64,000 nucleotides of DNA from Massilia atriviolacea (GTDB taxonomy: Bacteria > Pseudomonadota > Gammaproteobacteria > Burkholderiales > Burkholderiaceae_D), in the NCBI RefSeq assembly GCF_003953935.1, contig NZ_RXLQ01000002.1:558001-622000 (forward strand), read 5' to 3'. Every line of letters starts with the position of its first letter. Positions within the stretch are counted from its first letter, which is position 1. The position numbers were made by a program, and so were the translations under genes. Below are positions 1-9,186 of the stretch, one piece after another. Below the pieces are notes generated by a model. That model made no database searches, was not told the DNA's origin, and saw only the letters and a program-made list of their open reading frames with translations.

Positions 1-3000
1 CAGGTTGTCCGGCGTGCTGTAGTAATGTACCGCATCGCCGAACAGAGCGCGACACGCTTGCATGTCGTCGCTGACGATGGTCGCGCCGCAGGCGCCGGCA
101 TCGAACAGGCGGTTCGAGATGAATCCCTGGCTGCGCATGTCGCTCCAATGGTCGTTGAGAACCACCCTGGCGGCGCTGTAGTAATGGCGCAGGCGCTGGT
201 TCGGGATGTAGGTCGCGCGCACCATCTGCGGCGGCAGGATCCCTTCCCACAGGCCGCCGTACACGCTGAAGTCGACCCCGCCGGCCAGCGCATACTGCAC
301 CACCTCGCGCAGCTGGCCGCGCGAATTGCCGACGAAAACGACCTCCGGCACCTCCAGTTCCTCGTCGAGCTCCGGATAGAACAGGGCCGGATCGGTGCAT
401 TGCAGCAGCGGGCTGACCTGGTCGCCCATGCGTTCGCCCAGCCATGCCGCAAAACTGGTCGAGGCCACGAAGGCGTGGTCGTATTGCTGCAGTTCGGTCA
501 CCGTCACCTCGTCCGGGTGGCTGATCAGCCAGGCCAGGTTGATGGCGGTCGGCTGCGGCTGGTACTGCGACAGCCCGCGCAGCACGATCACCACGTCGTC
601 GGCGGCGGCCAGGCCGCTGTACCAGTCGGGCAGGATGTCGATGCGCGCAACATGGCCGCGCTTTTCCAGCGCGCGCTTGATGCCGAGCGCGAAGTGCCAG
701 TCGCCCCATTGCTCGCGCTGGTCCATGGCCGGCACCCCGATCTTGATGGCAAAGCGCAGGGTATGCGCCAGCAGGCCGCGCAAGCCCTCGCGGAAGGTGG
801 CGGCGCGCTGGTCGTAGGTGTGCTTTTCCAGCACCTCCTTGTGCAGCCGGGCCGCGAGCGCCTCGCGTTCTTCGTCATGGTCGAGGTAGTGGCGCAGCAG
901 GGCCTGCAGCTGCTGGCCGTCGTCGAAGGCCGGCAGCAGGCCGGGGAACAGTTCGTCGGCGCCGCCGCGGCAGTTGGTCAGCACCAGCTTGCCGCTGGCG
1001 AGGGCGTCGAACACGCGCGAGTTGAGCGAATTCCAGCTGCGCGTGACCGGGTGGCCGTCGTCGAGCACGATCTTGGCGGCGTTGTAGATCCCGGGCAGCG
1101 CCGCGTAAGGCACGGCGCCGCGCCAGTTGGCCTTCCAGTCGGGCCGGTCTTGCCAGCCGTGGCCGTAGATGGCGAAGCGGTAGCGCTCGCGCTCCAGGTC
1201 TTGCAGCCCGATGGCTTCGCGCTCGGCGCCCCAGTAGCTGCCGGTGAAGGTGACGTCGCTGGCGTGTTCGGGCGCCGCCGGCAGCGGCTTGAAGCGCCCG
1301 GCGTTGGCGGCGATCGGCAGCAGGGTGGCCTCGATGCCGGTGGCGTCGCGGATATGCGCGATGGCCTTGTGCGAGGAGGCAAAGATCAGCTGGTAGGCTT
1401 GCAGGTGCGGCGCGTCGAGCCACTGGTCGACCCGGTTGCGCACCCAGGCCACCGTGACCAGGCCGGGATTGGCCTCGCTGATCTTGTCGATCGCGTAGTC
1501 GTGGCGCATCGCCACCAGCACATCGGTGCCGGGCAGCTGGTGGGTGGTATTCGCGGCGAACATGACTTCCCAGCCGTACAGGCGGTGCAGGGCCTCGCCC
1601 AGTTCCAGTGCGGTGAAAAAGTCGCCGGCCGCCGTGCCGATGGCGGTCGCGGTCACCGCGATGGTTACCCGCAGCGGCGTGGGGCGCCACATGGTCTCGC
1701 CCTCGACCAGCGAGCGCATGATGGTGCGCGTCAGCTGGCGGCCGTAGCGCTGGATGTACAGCTTGCGGTTGTTGGCGTGCAGCTTGGTCGAGTACATCTT
1801 TTGCTGGTCGCCGGCGCGGATCTTGGAGTCGCGCGTGGCGCTGCGGTTGTGCAGGGCCACGGCGGCGGTATCGCACAGCACCGCCTTGCCGAGGCGCAGG
1901 CGCAGGGCCAGGCACAGGTCGACGTCTTCCATGCCGTACACATACCCTTCGTAAAACCCGCCGACCTCCTTGAATTCGTCGGCGCGGCACATCAGCAGGG
2001 CCCCGGTGGCCACCGGCAGGTCGTAGCAGCCGGCCAGGTCGGCGTGCGGCTGCTCGCCCACTTCCATCGGCGCGTAGTAGCGCTGGCCCTTGCCGGCCAG
2101 GATGTCGACCTTGAACTGCACGCCCTGGTGGTGGGTGACGTAGCGCCATGCGTCGGGGCCGCTGGCCAGCGGTTCGAGCAGCTTCAGGCCGACCGCGCCG
2201 ACCCGTGGGTCGTCCAGGTGGGCGCGCATTGCCGCCAGGCAGTCGTGCAGCATGACCAGGTCGTTGTTGGCGAACACCAGGTAGCGCCCGCGCGCCAGGG
2301 TGGCGCCGTAGTTGTTGGAGGCCGAGAACGAAAAATTGACGCCGCGCGCGACGATGCGCAAGGGCAGGCGCTCGGCATACCCGGCTGCCACGGCCAGGCT
2401 GTCGTCGACCGAGCCATGGTCGATCAGCAGCAGTTCGTAGTCGTGCAGCCAGTCCACGCGCAGCATCGATTCGAGCAGGTCGCGCAGGATGGTGGCGCCG
2501 TTCCAGTTCAGGACGATGATCGAGATCAGCGGCAGGCCCGGCTCCGCCGCCGGCGCCGGCAGGCGCGCGCGCTTGCCTTGCCACAGTTGCGGCGGCGCGC
2601 GGTGGCTGTAGTGGCCGTCCGGCTGCGGCGCGATCTGGCGCCCGAAAAAGTCGACCAGGGGGAAGCGCAGGCTGTCGTTCTCGATCTTGATGTCCAGGTT
2701 GCCCTCGACGATCACGGCCCTGACCTTGCGCATCGCGCCATTCATCAGGCGGGCCGGGAAGCGGGCCATGAAGACATGGTGGCCGTGCCGGTCGTCGCTG
2801 CGCAGGCGTGCGTTGAAGCGGTTCGCTTTTTCCACCGCCAGCAGCTCGCCATCGATGTAGATCGCGACGTGGAGCGGCAGCGCCGGATTCTTGCGGTCCC
2901 AGGCCCAGCCCATGATCGCGCCGGTGTTGAGTTGCTCGACATGGCCGTGGTAGCGCTCGGCCGGGGGGATCTGCGCCAGTTGCTCCGGCGTGAGCTGCAG

Positions 3001-4224
3001 CGGCACGTCGTGTTCGAGCCGGAAGTTGAGCGGCGTGCCGTCCACCCGCACGCCGATGCGGCGCGCCTGGCCGTCGTACAGCGCGGCCGGGAAAACCAGT
3101 TCGAAGCCGTGCTTGCCCTCCGTCTGCAGCAGCTGGTTGACGTCGCGCCGGAGCACCTGCGTCTGGCACTGGCACAGCAGCTGCTCGCCATCGTACAGGC
3201 CGACGCTGAGGACCTGGCCGCTGTCGCGCGTGTCGAGCGCCCAGCCCTGCAGGCTGTTGGCGCCGACCTGGTCGACCCGGCCGACCACCGGATGGCGCCA
3301 TCCGAGCGAGGGCGCGCCGCCCTGGGCGCGCAGGCGACAGCGCGTGCCGTGCAGGTTGATGGCGATGGCGTGCGCTGCGCCGTCGTACAGGCTGAAAGGC
3401 AGTTCGAACTTGAAGTTGAACGGCGCGCCCGGCTCGGCAGCGGCGTCGACCGGCATGCGCCCGAGGCTGCGCGCGCCGTCGTCCACGCGCAGCTCGGCCG
3501 AGCCGCCGGGCACCTTGAGCGGATCGATCCAGCCGTACAGGATGCCGTTGCGGACGTGGTAGCTGCCGGCATCGAGCGCCGTGAACACGCTCAGTTCGCG
3601 CGGCAGGGCCAGCTGGGCGTCGAGTTCCGGCACGCGCAGGGTCAGCTGGTGCACGCGGCCGTCGAACAGCGCGTCCGGCACCGGCACCAGGAACACGGGG
3701 CCGGCCGCCTGCGTCGAGAGCATCCGGCCGTCGGCATGCAGTTCGATGGTGACGGCCTGGCCCGCTTCGGCGCCGAAGATGGTGCCGCCGATGCCGGCCG
3801 CTTCCACCTGGCCGAGCGCGATGGCGCCGCCGGCGCGGCGGGCGGCCGCCGTGCCGTCCCCTTGCGCGGGGGCGCGCGCCAGCTTGACGGTGGTGTCGAA
3901 AACCCAGGCTTCGAGGGTGTCGAGCGCGACCTGGGGCATATGGCGCGGCAGCGGCCAGTGAAAGCCGAAGGCCCCTTCCTCGCCATCGACGTCGTCGCGC
4001 TCGATGCTGCAGGTGGTAAAGCCGATCGGCTTGCCGCCGGCGCGAAACTCCAGCGCCAGCTGCTCCCGGGGGCAGTTCAGGTCCAGGCACCAGCCGCTGA
4101 CCCCGTCCGGGCCGATGCGCTCGATCATGCCGCGAATGGCGCGCGCGCCGTCGCCGGCATGGTCGTTCGATGCCCCATTGTTCGACACCCCGTTGTTCGA
4201 CACCCCGCTGCTGCTGATATCCAT
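1..4224 (-). CDS. Large multidomain glycosyltransferase (GT2 plus CgeB-like), 3' end outside window
   Basis: The gene starts with ATG at 4224 and stays open to base 1, giving at least 1408 residues. Residues about 1-540 form several similar beta-rich modules, each with phrases such as GWALD or GWAWD. A GT2 (GT-A) domain begins near residue 565 with LISIIVLNWNG and carries the acceptor-side GMEDVDLCLRL-like motif near 750. From about 848 onward there are two successive CgeB/Glyco_trans_1_2-like segments, with FDALASGKLVLTN near 1065 and FDAGACGATIVSD near 1370. It probably transfers sugars to a cell-surface polysaccharide or glycoprotein at the cytoplasmic face of the membrane; the substrate cannot be read from sequence. 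It lies 40 bp downstream of a GT4 gene on the same strand and is likely in its operon. Confidence 0.85.
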   Translation of the reverse strand, partial: MDISSSGVSNNGVSNNGASNDHAGDGARAIRGMIERIGPDGVSGWCLDLNCPREQLALEFRAGGKPIGFTTCSIERDDVDGEEGAFGFHWPLPRHMPQVALDTLEAWVFDTTVKLARAPAQGDGTAAARRAGGAIALGQVEAAGIGGTIFGAEAGQAVTIELHADGRMLSTQAAGPVFLVPVPDALFDGRVHQLTLRVPELDAQLALPRELSVFTALDAGSYHVRNGILYGWIDPLKVPGGSAELRVDDGARSLGRMPVDAAAEPGAPFNFKFELPFSLYDGAAHAIAINLHGTRCRLRAQGGAPSLGWRHPVVGRVDQVGANSLQGWALDTRDSGQVLSVGLYDGEQLLCQCQTQVLRRDVNQLLQTEGKHGFELVFPAALYDGQARRIGVRVDGTPLNFRLEHDVPLQLTPEQLAQIPPAERYHGHVEQLNTGAIMGWAWDRKNPALPLHVAIYIDGELLAVEKANRFNARLRSDDRHGHHVFMARFPARLMNGAMRKVRAVIVEGNLDIKIENDSLRFPLVDFFGRQIAPQPDGHYSHRAPPQLWQGKRARLPAPAAEPGLPLISIIVLNWNGATILRDLLESMLRVDWLHDYELLLIDHGSVDDSLAVAAGYAERLPLRIVARGVNFSFSASNNYGATLARGRYLVFANNDLVMLHDCLAAMRAHLDDPRVGAVGLKLLEPLASGPDAWRYVTHHQGVQFKVDILAGKGQRYYAPMEVGEQPHADLAGCYDLPVATGALLMCRADEFKEVGGFYEGYVYGMEDVDLCLALRLRLGKAVLCDTAAVALHNRSATRDSKIRAGDQQKMYSTKLHANNRKLYIQRYGRQLTRTIMRSLVEGETMWRPTPLRVTIAVTATAIGTAAGDFFTALELGEALHRLYGWEVMFAANTTHQLPGTDVLVAMRHDYAIDKISEANPGLVTVAWVRNRVDQWLDAPHLQAYQLIFASSHKAIAHIRDATGIEATLLPIAANAGRFKPLPAAPEHASDVTFTGSYWGAEREAIGLQDLERERYRFAIYGHGWQDRPDWKANWRGAVPYAALPGIYNAAKIVLDDGHPVTRSWNSLNSRVFDALASGKLVLTNCRGGADELFPGLLPAFDDGQQLQALLRHYLDHDEEREALAARLHKEVLEKHTYDQRAATFREGLRGLLAHTLRFAIKIGVPAMDQREQWGDWHFALGIKRALEKRGHVARIDILPDWYSGLAAADDVVIVLRGLSQYQPQPTAINLAWLISHPDEVTVTELQQYDHAFVASTSFAAWLGERMGDQVSPLLQCTDPALFYPELDEELEVPEVVFVGNSRGQLREVVQYALAGGVDFSVYGGLWEGILPPQMVRATYIPNQRLRHYYSAARVVLNDHWSDMRSQGFISNRLFDAGACGATIVSDDMQACRALFGDAVHYYSTPDNL

Positions 4225-4264
4225 GCTCTCTCCTGTATCGGTCCTGGTGTGGGGAAGACGGCCG

Positions 4265-5470
4265 CTAGCTGGTCGCGAGCCAATGGCGCTGGCGCGCCAG
4301 GCACTGCGCCAGGTCGGTCTCGGCCAGGTGGCGCGGCTGGCGCGGCCCCTGCGGAGCCGCCGCGCAGCGCTCGGCGAGGGCGCCGGCAAAGGCGGCGGCG
4401 TCGAAAAACGCGATGGTGGGCACGTCCAGGCGGCTGGCGAATTCGAGCACCGGCGGCGTGGCCGAGGCGATCACCGGCAAGCCGCTGATGGCCGCTTCCA
4501 GGAACGACCATGACAGCACGAAGGGCACGCTCCAGTAGGCATGCACGCGGCTGATGCTGAGCAGGGCCAGGTAGTCGCCGGGCGCCAGCTGGCCGGTGAA
4601 ATGCACGCGCCCGAGGTCGATGCCGGCGCCGACTTCGTCGAGCATGTGCTGCTTCCAGCTGGCCCCGCCGGGCGCCGCGTGGCCGTAGCCGCAGGCCTCG
4701 GCGCCGGCCACGATCACGTGCGCCTGCGGACGGCGCCGCAGCAGTTCGGGCAGGGCGCGCATGAACACCTGGAAGCCGCGCATCGGTTCCAGGTGGCGCG
4801 CCACGTAGCTGACCACTTCGTCGCCGGGCTGGAAGCTGCGGGTCGTGCCGTCGCCGAGCGTCAGCGCCAGGCGCGCGCCGGGATCGAAGCGCAGCCGCTC
4901 GCTGTCGATGCCGTCGTGGATGACGCCGATCTTTTCCTGCGCCCAGGCCGGATAGGTGGCGCGCTGCCAGCGGGTCGGCGAGACGGCGCCGTCGGCCAGC
5001 TCCATGCTGAGCAGGTTGGTGCTGTTGCGCAGGCGCAGGCGCCAGCGTTCGGGCAGGCTCAGGGGCGGCAGCGCGGGATCGAAGCCGACGTCCTGGCCTT
5101 CGAGCGCGTAATAATATTCGCAGTAGAGCAGCAGCTTCGCGTGCGGGAACACATCCTTGATGAACAGGGCCTCGCCCCAGCCGGGATGGGCAAGGACGAC
5201 GTCCGGCGCAAAGCCGTCGCGCCGCAGCTGCATGGCGGCGGCGGCGCAGGCTTCGGCATGGCGCACATGGGTTTCCTGGTCGGCCAGCAGCGGGTGGATG
5301 TCGGGGCTGGCCGGGCGCAGCATCTGGTAGCGGCGCACGGTGACGCCGGCCGGCGCGGCGCGCTGGTGCATGCACAGCGCCACCACCTGGTTGCCCGGCG
5401 TTTGCGCCAGGTCGGCCGCCAGGTGCAGGAACTGGGCCGGAAAATTCTGGTGGATGAACAGGATCTTCAT
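4265..5470 (-). CDS. GT4-family glycosyltransferase
   Basis: This 401-residue protein starts MKILFIHQNFPAQF, typical of the N-terminal Glyco_trans_4_3 Rossmann domain (about residues 1-170). A Glycos_transf_1 domain follows at about 200-380, including GDEVVSYVARHLEPMRGF and HVIVAGAEACGYG. The ATG at 5470 overlaps the stop codon of the upstream methyltransferase as ATGA, which fixes the start and indicates translational coupling; a longer reading frame upstream of it has shadow-like arginine-rich composition. It should use a nucleotide sugar to extend a glycan in the cytoplasm. Donor and acceptor are unknown. Confidence 0.9.
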   Translation of the reverse strand: MKILFIHQNFPAQFLHLAADLAQTPGNQVVALCMHQRAAPAGVTVRRYQMLRPASPDIHPLLADQETHVRHAEACAAAAMQLRRDGFAPDVVLAHPGWGEALFIKDVFPHAKLLLYCEYYYALEGQDVGFDPALPPLSLPERWRLRLRNSTNLLSMELADGAVSPTRWQRATYPAWAQEKIGVIHDGIDSERLRFDPGARLALTLGDGTTRSFQPGDEVVSYVARHLEPMRGFQVFMRALPELLRRRPQAHVIVAGAEACGYGHAAPGGASWKQHMLDEVGAGIDLGRVHFTGQLAPGDYLALLSISRVHAYWSVPFVLSWSFLEAAISGLPVIASATPPVLEFASRLDVPTIAFFDAAAFAGALAERCAAAPQGPRQPRHLAETDLAQCLARQRHWLATS

Positions 5471-6117
5471 GCCAGCACCCCGGCCAGCTCGTCCCACACG
5501 GCGGCGCCGGTGGCGGGCATGCAGGCCAGCGCCCACAGGTCCCAGCGGCTGCCTTCGTGCACGCGCGCCTCGGCAAAGCCGGCCTGCAGCAGGCTGCGGC
5601 CCAGGGTGGCGGAGGTAAAGCCGGTGCGGTGCGCCATGTAGCGGTGGCCGGCGGCCAGCGAGGCCTGGTGGCCGAACAGCATGTCGAGCGGGCTGATGGC
5701 CCCGGCGGCGGAGTGGTACAGCGGCGCGTCGAGCTGGCCGCTGGCGATGTGCAGGGCGATCGCGCGCAGGTCGGGCAGGGTGATGAGCGCGTAGCCGTCC
5801 GGGCGCAGCACGCGCCGGAATTCGGCCAGCGCGCGCGGCACCTCGAAGGCGTCGAGGTGCTCCAGGTTGTGCGAAGAGTACAGCGCGTCGACGCTGGCGT
5901 CGGCCAGCATCGACAGGTCGCAGATGCTGGCGACGATGTCGGGTTCGACGTTCGGATCGATATCGAGGCGGATCTCCTGCCACGCCGGGCCTTGCCAGCA
6001 GGCCGGCAGCGCGCGGCCGTTGCGCGCGCCGCAGCCGACGTGCAGCAGGCGGCGCACGCGCGCATCGCTCGCCGCGTCGGGGTCAGGGTGCAGGCATGGC
6101 GCCGCTGCGCTGCTCAT
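5467..6117 (-). CDS. SAM-dependent methyltransferase
   Basis: A 216-residue class I methyltransferase (Methyltransf_11 type). LLHVGCGARNG near residue 24 is a motif I glycine-rich loop. LRLDIDPNVEPDIVASICDL supplies the acidic ribose-binding residue, and DALYSSHNLEHLDAFEV followed by FRRVLRPDGYALITLPDL gives motifs II and III. It sits between two glycosyltransferase genes with ATGA overlaps at both ends (start 6117, stop 5467), so it most likely modifies a sugar or lipid carrier of the same glycan. The exact acceptor is not evident. Confidence 0.88.
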   Translation of the reverse strand: MSSAAAPCLHPDPDAASDARVRRLLHVGCGARNGRALPACWQGPAWQEIRLDIDPNVEPDIVASICDLSMLADASVDALYSSHNLEHLDAFEVPRALAEFRRVLRPDGYALITLPDLRAIALHIASGQLDAPLYHSAAGAISPLDMLFGHQASLAAGHRYMAHRTGFTSATLGRSLLQAGFAEARVHEGSRWDLWALACMPATGAAVWDELAGVLA

Positions 6118-8081
6118 CGGGCGCCGTTGTGGGCGTAGCGCAGCGGCGCGGCGGCCGCCGGCGCGTCCAGCCAGGCGCTGAACCAGTAGCGGGCGTCGAA
6201 GGCGGGGCCGAGGCGCACGGTGTCGATGTCGACCGGCAGGTCGTCGCCGTCGCACAGCAGCACCACGGCGCAGGCGCCGACGGCCAGCAGGGCGGTGTCG
6301 TCCAGCAGCGCGTCGCCGTGGGGGCCGGCTTGCGGCAGGGCGTCGACCACGCCGGTGGCCCACAGCAGTTCGCTCGCTTCGCCGATGACCAGCAGGCGCA
6401 CGCTGTCGTCGGCGCGCGCGGCCACCAGGCGCGCCAGTGCCAGCACTTGCGCGGCCTGGGGCGAGCCGATGCGGTGATGCCAGAGCGCGATGCGGGTGCA
6501 GGACGACGCCGGCGCGCCGGCGAAGACCGGTGCGGGCGGACGCGGGGGCGCGCCGTCCGCGCCCTGGCCGTCCGCGTCCTGGCCGGCGCGCGCGGCCAGC
6601 GCGGCGCGCGCGCCGGCCAGCGGATCGTCGCGCAGGAAGCGCTGGTAGCTGCTGTAGTAGTCGGGATAGCGCGCCAGCAGCACGGCGCGGTTCTGGCGCA
6701 CCCGCAGGTGCTTTTCGGCGCCGAACGAGACGCCGCCGGCGTGCGCGACGAACACGCCGGTGGCCACGCAGTGGCGGTAGCCGGCCGCGCGCGCGCGCAG
6801 GCACCAGTCGACTTCTTCGCCGTAGCCGCGTTCGAGCGCCGCGCCGTCGAGCGTGCCGATGGCCGCCAGCGCGCCGGCCCGCATCAGCATGGCGAAGCCG
6901 CAGCAGGCCGGCACCTCGACGTCGGCGGTGGCGCCGTCGCGGTGCAGCGCGGCGGCGCTGTCGTCGAGCAGGCGCAGGCGGGCGGCGCCGGGCACCGGCG
7001 CGGCGCGCCCGATGTCGGGAAAGCTGCTGATTTCGCCGTTGTTGGACCAGGGCGACACCGAGGCGATGTCGGGAGCGCGGTACAGCGCGGCGCGCAGGCG
7101 GTCGATCCAGTCGCCGTGGACCAGGGTGTCCGCGTTGAGCAGCAACACGTCATGCCCGGCGCACTGGCGCAGGCCGCGGTTGACGCTTTCGATGAAGCCG
7201 AGGTTGTAGCGGTTGCGCAGCACGCTCACGCGCTCGTGCGCCTCCAGGCTGGCCAGCCAGGAGGACAGCGCCGGCTCGCCGCTGGCGTCGTCGATCAGCA
7301 GCAGGCGGGCCCCGGCCCGATTGGCCGGCAGGCTGGCCAGCACGCTGGCCACGCAGGCGCGCGCCTGTTCCAGGCCACGGTACAGCGGCACCAGCACGGT
7401 CAGCGGCGCCGGCGCCGGCAGCGTGCCGGCAGCCGGCCGTGGCGCGGCGAAGGCCAGCGGCGAGCCGGGCAGGGCGTCGGCGGCGCCGGCCAGGGCCAGC
7501 GACCAGACGCCGTCCGGATGCGGCGGCGTGAAGCGGAAGCGCGCGCCCTCGGGGCGGACTTCGTACTGCTGTCCGCCGTGTTCGTCGCGCAGCAGCAGGC
7601 GGGGGGATGGTCCGGGGTCGCACAGCAGGCCTTCGATGGCATCGCCTTCGCGCCAGCATGCGCCGGGCGCGGCCAGGCCCGCCGCGCGCGCCATTGCCAG
7701 CAGGCTGGCGTGATTGCCCGCCTTGCAGCGCTGCGCCAGCAGCGACTGCGCCAGCGCCGCTACCTTGGCGTGTTCGCCGGCGGCCAGCCACGCGGCCAGC
7801 AGTTTGTCCTGCAAGTCGGGGTCGTGCGGATCGCAGCGCCAGGCGCGCAGGAACGCCGCGCCAGCCAGAGGGGATCCGAGCGATTGCAGGATGACGGCGC
7901 GCAGCAGGGCTGGCGCCGGCAGGTCGGGATGGCGCCTGCACAGCGCTTCCGCGCCGAGCAGGGCGTCGCCGGGAAAACCGGCCTGTAACGCCTCGACCGC
8001 GCGCGACAACAGGAAGTCGTCGCGCAGGCGTGGCGAGCGCCAGGCCGATGGCAGCGCCGTCGCCGGCGCGCTCGCCACCAC
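6114..8081 (-). CDS. GT2-family glycosyltransferase with N-terminal helical region
   Basis: About 655 residues if translation begins at the GTG at 8081 (a GTG at 8078 is also possible); no good ATG is present and the frame further upstream overlaps the preceding gene. Residues about 20-130 are helical and TPR-like. The GT2 domain spans about 222-470, with LTVLVPLYRGLEQA, LLIDDASGE, VLLLNADTLVHGDW (DxD-like) and GYGEEVDWCLRARAAGY. The last 150 residues form another alpha/beta segment (RLLVIGEASELLWATG). The gene starts 3 bp after the stop of the DUF4214 gene and overlaps the methyltransferase start as ATGA, so these genes form one operon. The uncertain point is the start codon. Confidence 0.85.
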   Translation of the reverse strand: MVASAPATALPSAWRSPRLRDDFLLSRAVEALQAGFPGDALLGAEALCRRHPDLPAPALLRAVILQSLGSPLAGAAFLRAWRCDPHDPDLQDKLLAAWLAAGEHAKVAALAQSLLAQRCKAGNHASLLAMARAAGLAAPGACWREGDAIEGLLCDPGPSPRLLLRDEHGGQQYEVRPEGARFRFTPPHPDGVWSLALAGAADALPGSPLAFAAPRPAAGTLPAPAPLTVLVPLYRGLEQARACVASVLASLPANRAGARLLLIDDASGEPALSSWLASLEAHERVSVLRNRYNLGFIESVNRGLRQCAGHDVLLLNADTLVHGDWIDRLRAALYRAPDIASVSPWSNNGEISSFPDIGRAAPVPGAARLRLLDDSAAALHRDGATADVEVPACCGFAMLMRAGALAAIGTLDGAALERGYGEEVDWCLRARAAGYRHCVATGVFVAHAGGVSFGAEKHLRVRQNRAVLLARYPDYYSSYQRFLRDDPLAGARAALAARAGQDADGQGADGAPPRPPAPVFAGAPASSCTRIALWHHRIGSPQAAQVLALARLVAARADDSVRLLVIGEASELLWATGVVDALPQAGPHGDALLDDTALLAVGACAVVLLCDGDDLPVDIDTVRLGPAFDARYWFSAWLDAPAAAAPLRYAHNGAR

Positions 8082-8083
8082 GT

Positions 8084-9124
8084 TCAGACGATATTGTGGA
8101 CGACGGTCACCGATCCGACGACCACCGGCTCGACGTGGGCGGCGGTGCCGTCCAGGCTTTGTCCGGCATCGGACACGAAACCGGCCAGCACCGAAGCGCG
8201 CGAGACACCGCTTTCGAGCACCTTGGTCCACCAGGCCAGTCCCTCGGCATCCGGCGCCCGGGCGAAGGTGTTCTTGTACAAGGTGGTCAGGAATTGCTGG
8301 TTATCCTGGGCCGGCAGGGCCTTGTACTCGCTCGAGTCGAGGAAGCTCTGGGCGATGCTTTCCAGCGTGACGCCGGCGCGGACGGCATCGAGCCAGAAAT
8401 CGAGGCCCTTGGCGTCCGGTGCGCGGCCCAGCGCGGCTTCGTAGATGGTGGCCACGCCGGCTTCCTTGAAGTCCTCGGCGAACACCAGCGCCTTGCCGTT
8501 GTCGAGCTGGACGAACTGGATCTTGCTGATGTCGGTGACCTTCTGGCTGGTGTTGTGGGTGACCACGGCGTGGCCATCCTTGACCGTCACCTTGTAGTCG
8601 GCCGCGTTGCCTGCCAGCTGGACGATGGCGTCGCCGCTGCCGCCGACGATGGTGCTGTTGCCCAGTCCGGCAATCACGGTATCGTCGCCGCCGCCGGTCT
8701 GCACCTTGCTGTTGCCGCTGCCCAGGGTGAGCTGGGTGTTGCGGGTATCGGCGAGGGTGTAGTTGTCGGTGCCCGAGGTGCCGATCACCACGCGGTCGAC
8801 CAGGCTGCCGGGAACGGTGTCGGGGCCGCTGTCGTTAAAGCGCACGGTGACGCCGCCCTTGCCCTGGAACACAACCACCGGGGCGTCCGATGGCGGATTG
8901 ATGACGTGAACGAAATTGTCCGACGACGCGACCAGCACGACCTCGGCGCCTGTCGGAGCGGTAATCTTGCCGTTGGTGTCGGGCGCGACGGTATCGAAAC
9001 GCACCGTGCTGTCGCCCGCCTTGGTGGACAGCGCCAGGATCCGGTCGATGGTCGCCTGGTTGAAGGCGATCGGATTCGAGCTGCGCAGCGTCGTGATAGC
9101 GGTAGAGCCAGGTAATTCATACAT
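8084..9124 (-). CDS. RTX-like / DUF4214 domain protein
   Basis: A 346-residue acidic, Asn/Asp/Gly-rich protein without an N-terminal signal peptide. Residues about 120-172 contain degenerate glycine-rich calcium-type repeats (TGGGDDTVIAGLGNS and neighbours). Two DUF4214-type units follow: YEAALGRAPDAKGLDFWLDAV near 230 and LYKNTFARAPDAEGLAWWTKV near 288. Proteins of this build are usually exported by type I secretion or sit in surface layers; no type I transporter genes are present in the window. It is the first gene of a tight glycosyltransferase operon, so it may be a glycosylated surface protein. That last step is inference. Confidence 0.8.
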   Translation of the reverse strand: MYELPGSTAITTLRSSNPIAFNQATIDRILALSTKAGDSTVRFDTVAPDTNGKITAPTGAEVVLVASSDNFVHVINPPSDAPVVVFQGKGGVTVRFNDSGPDTVPGSLVDRVVIGTSGTDNYTLADTRNTQLTLGSGNSKVQTGGGDDTVIAGLGNSTIVGGSGDAIVQLAGNAADYKVTVKDGHAVVTHNTSQKVTDISKIQFVQLDNGKALVFAEDFKEAGVATIYEAALGRAPDAKGLDFWLDAVRAGVTLESIAQSFLDSSEYKALPAQDNQQFLTTLYKNTFARAPDAEGLAWWTKVLESGVSRASVLAGFVSDAGQSLDGTAAHVEPVVVGSVTVVHNIV

Positions 9125-9186
9125 AGGTCGTTCTCCTCGTGTCGTTGAGACGCGTATTCAAGTCGGGCCTGTCCGTGCCATGCGGC

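Noticed and set aside
25-4488. A 1487-codon open frame on the plus strand across the first 4.5 kb.
   Set aside because: It lies opposite a minus-strand frame with clear glycosyltransferase motifs; its translation has no recognisable domain and a shadow-type His/Arg/Gln/Ala composition.
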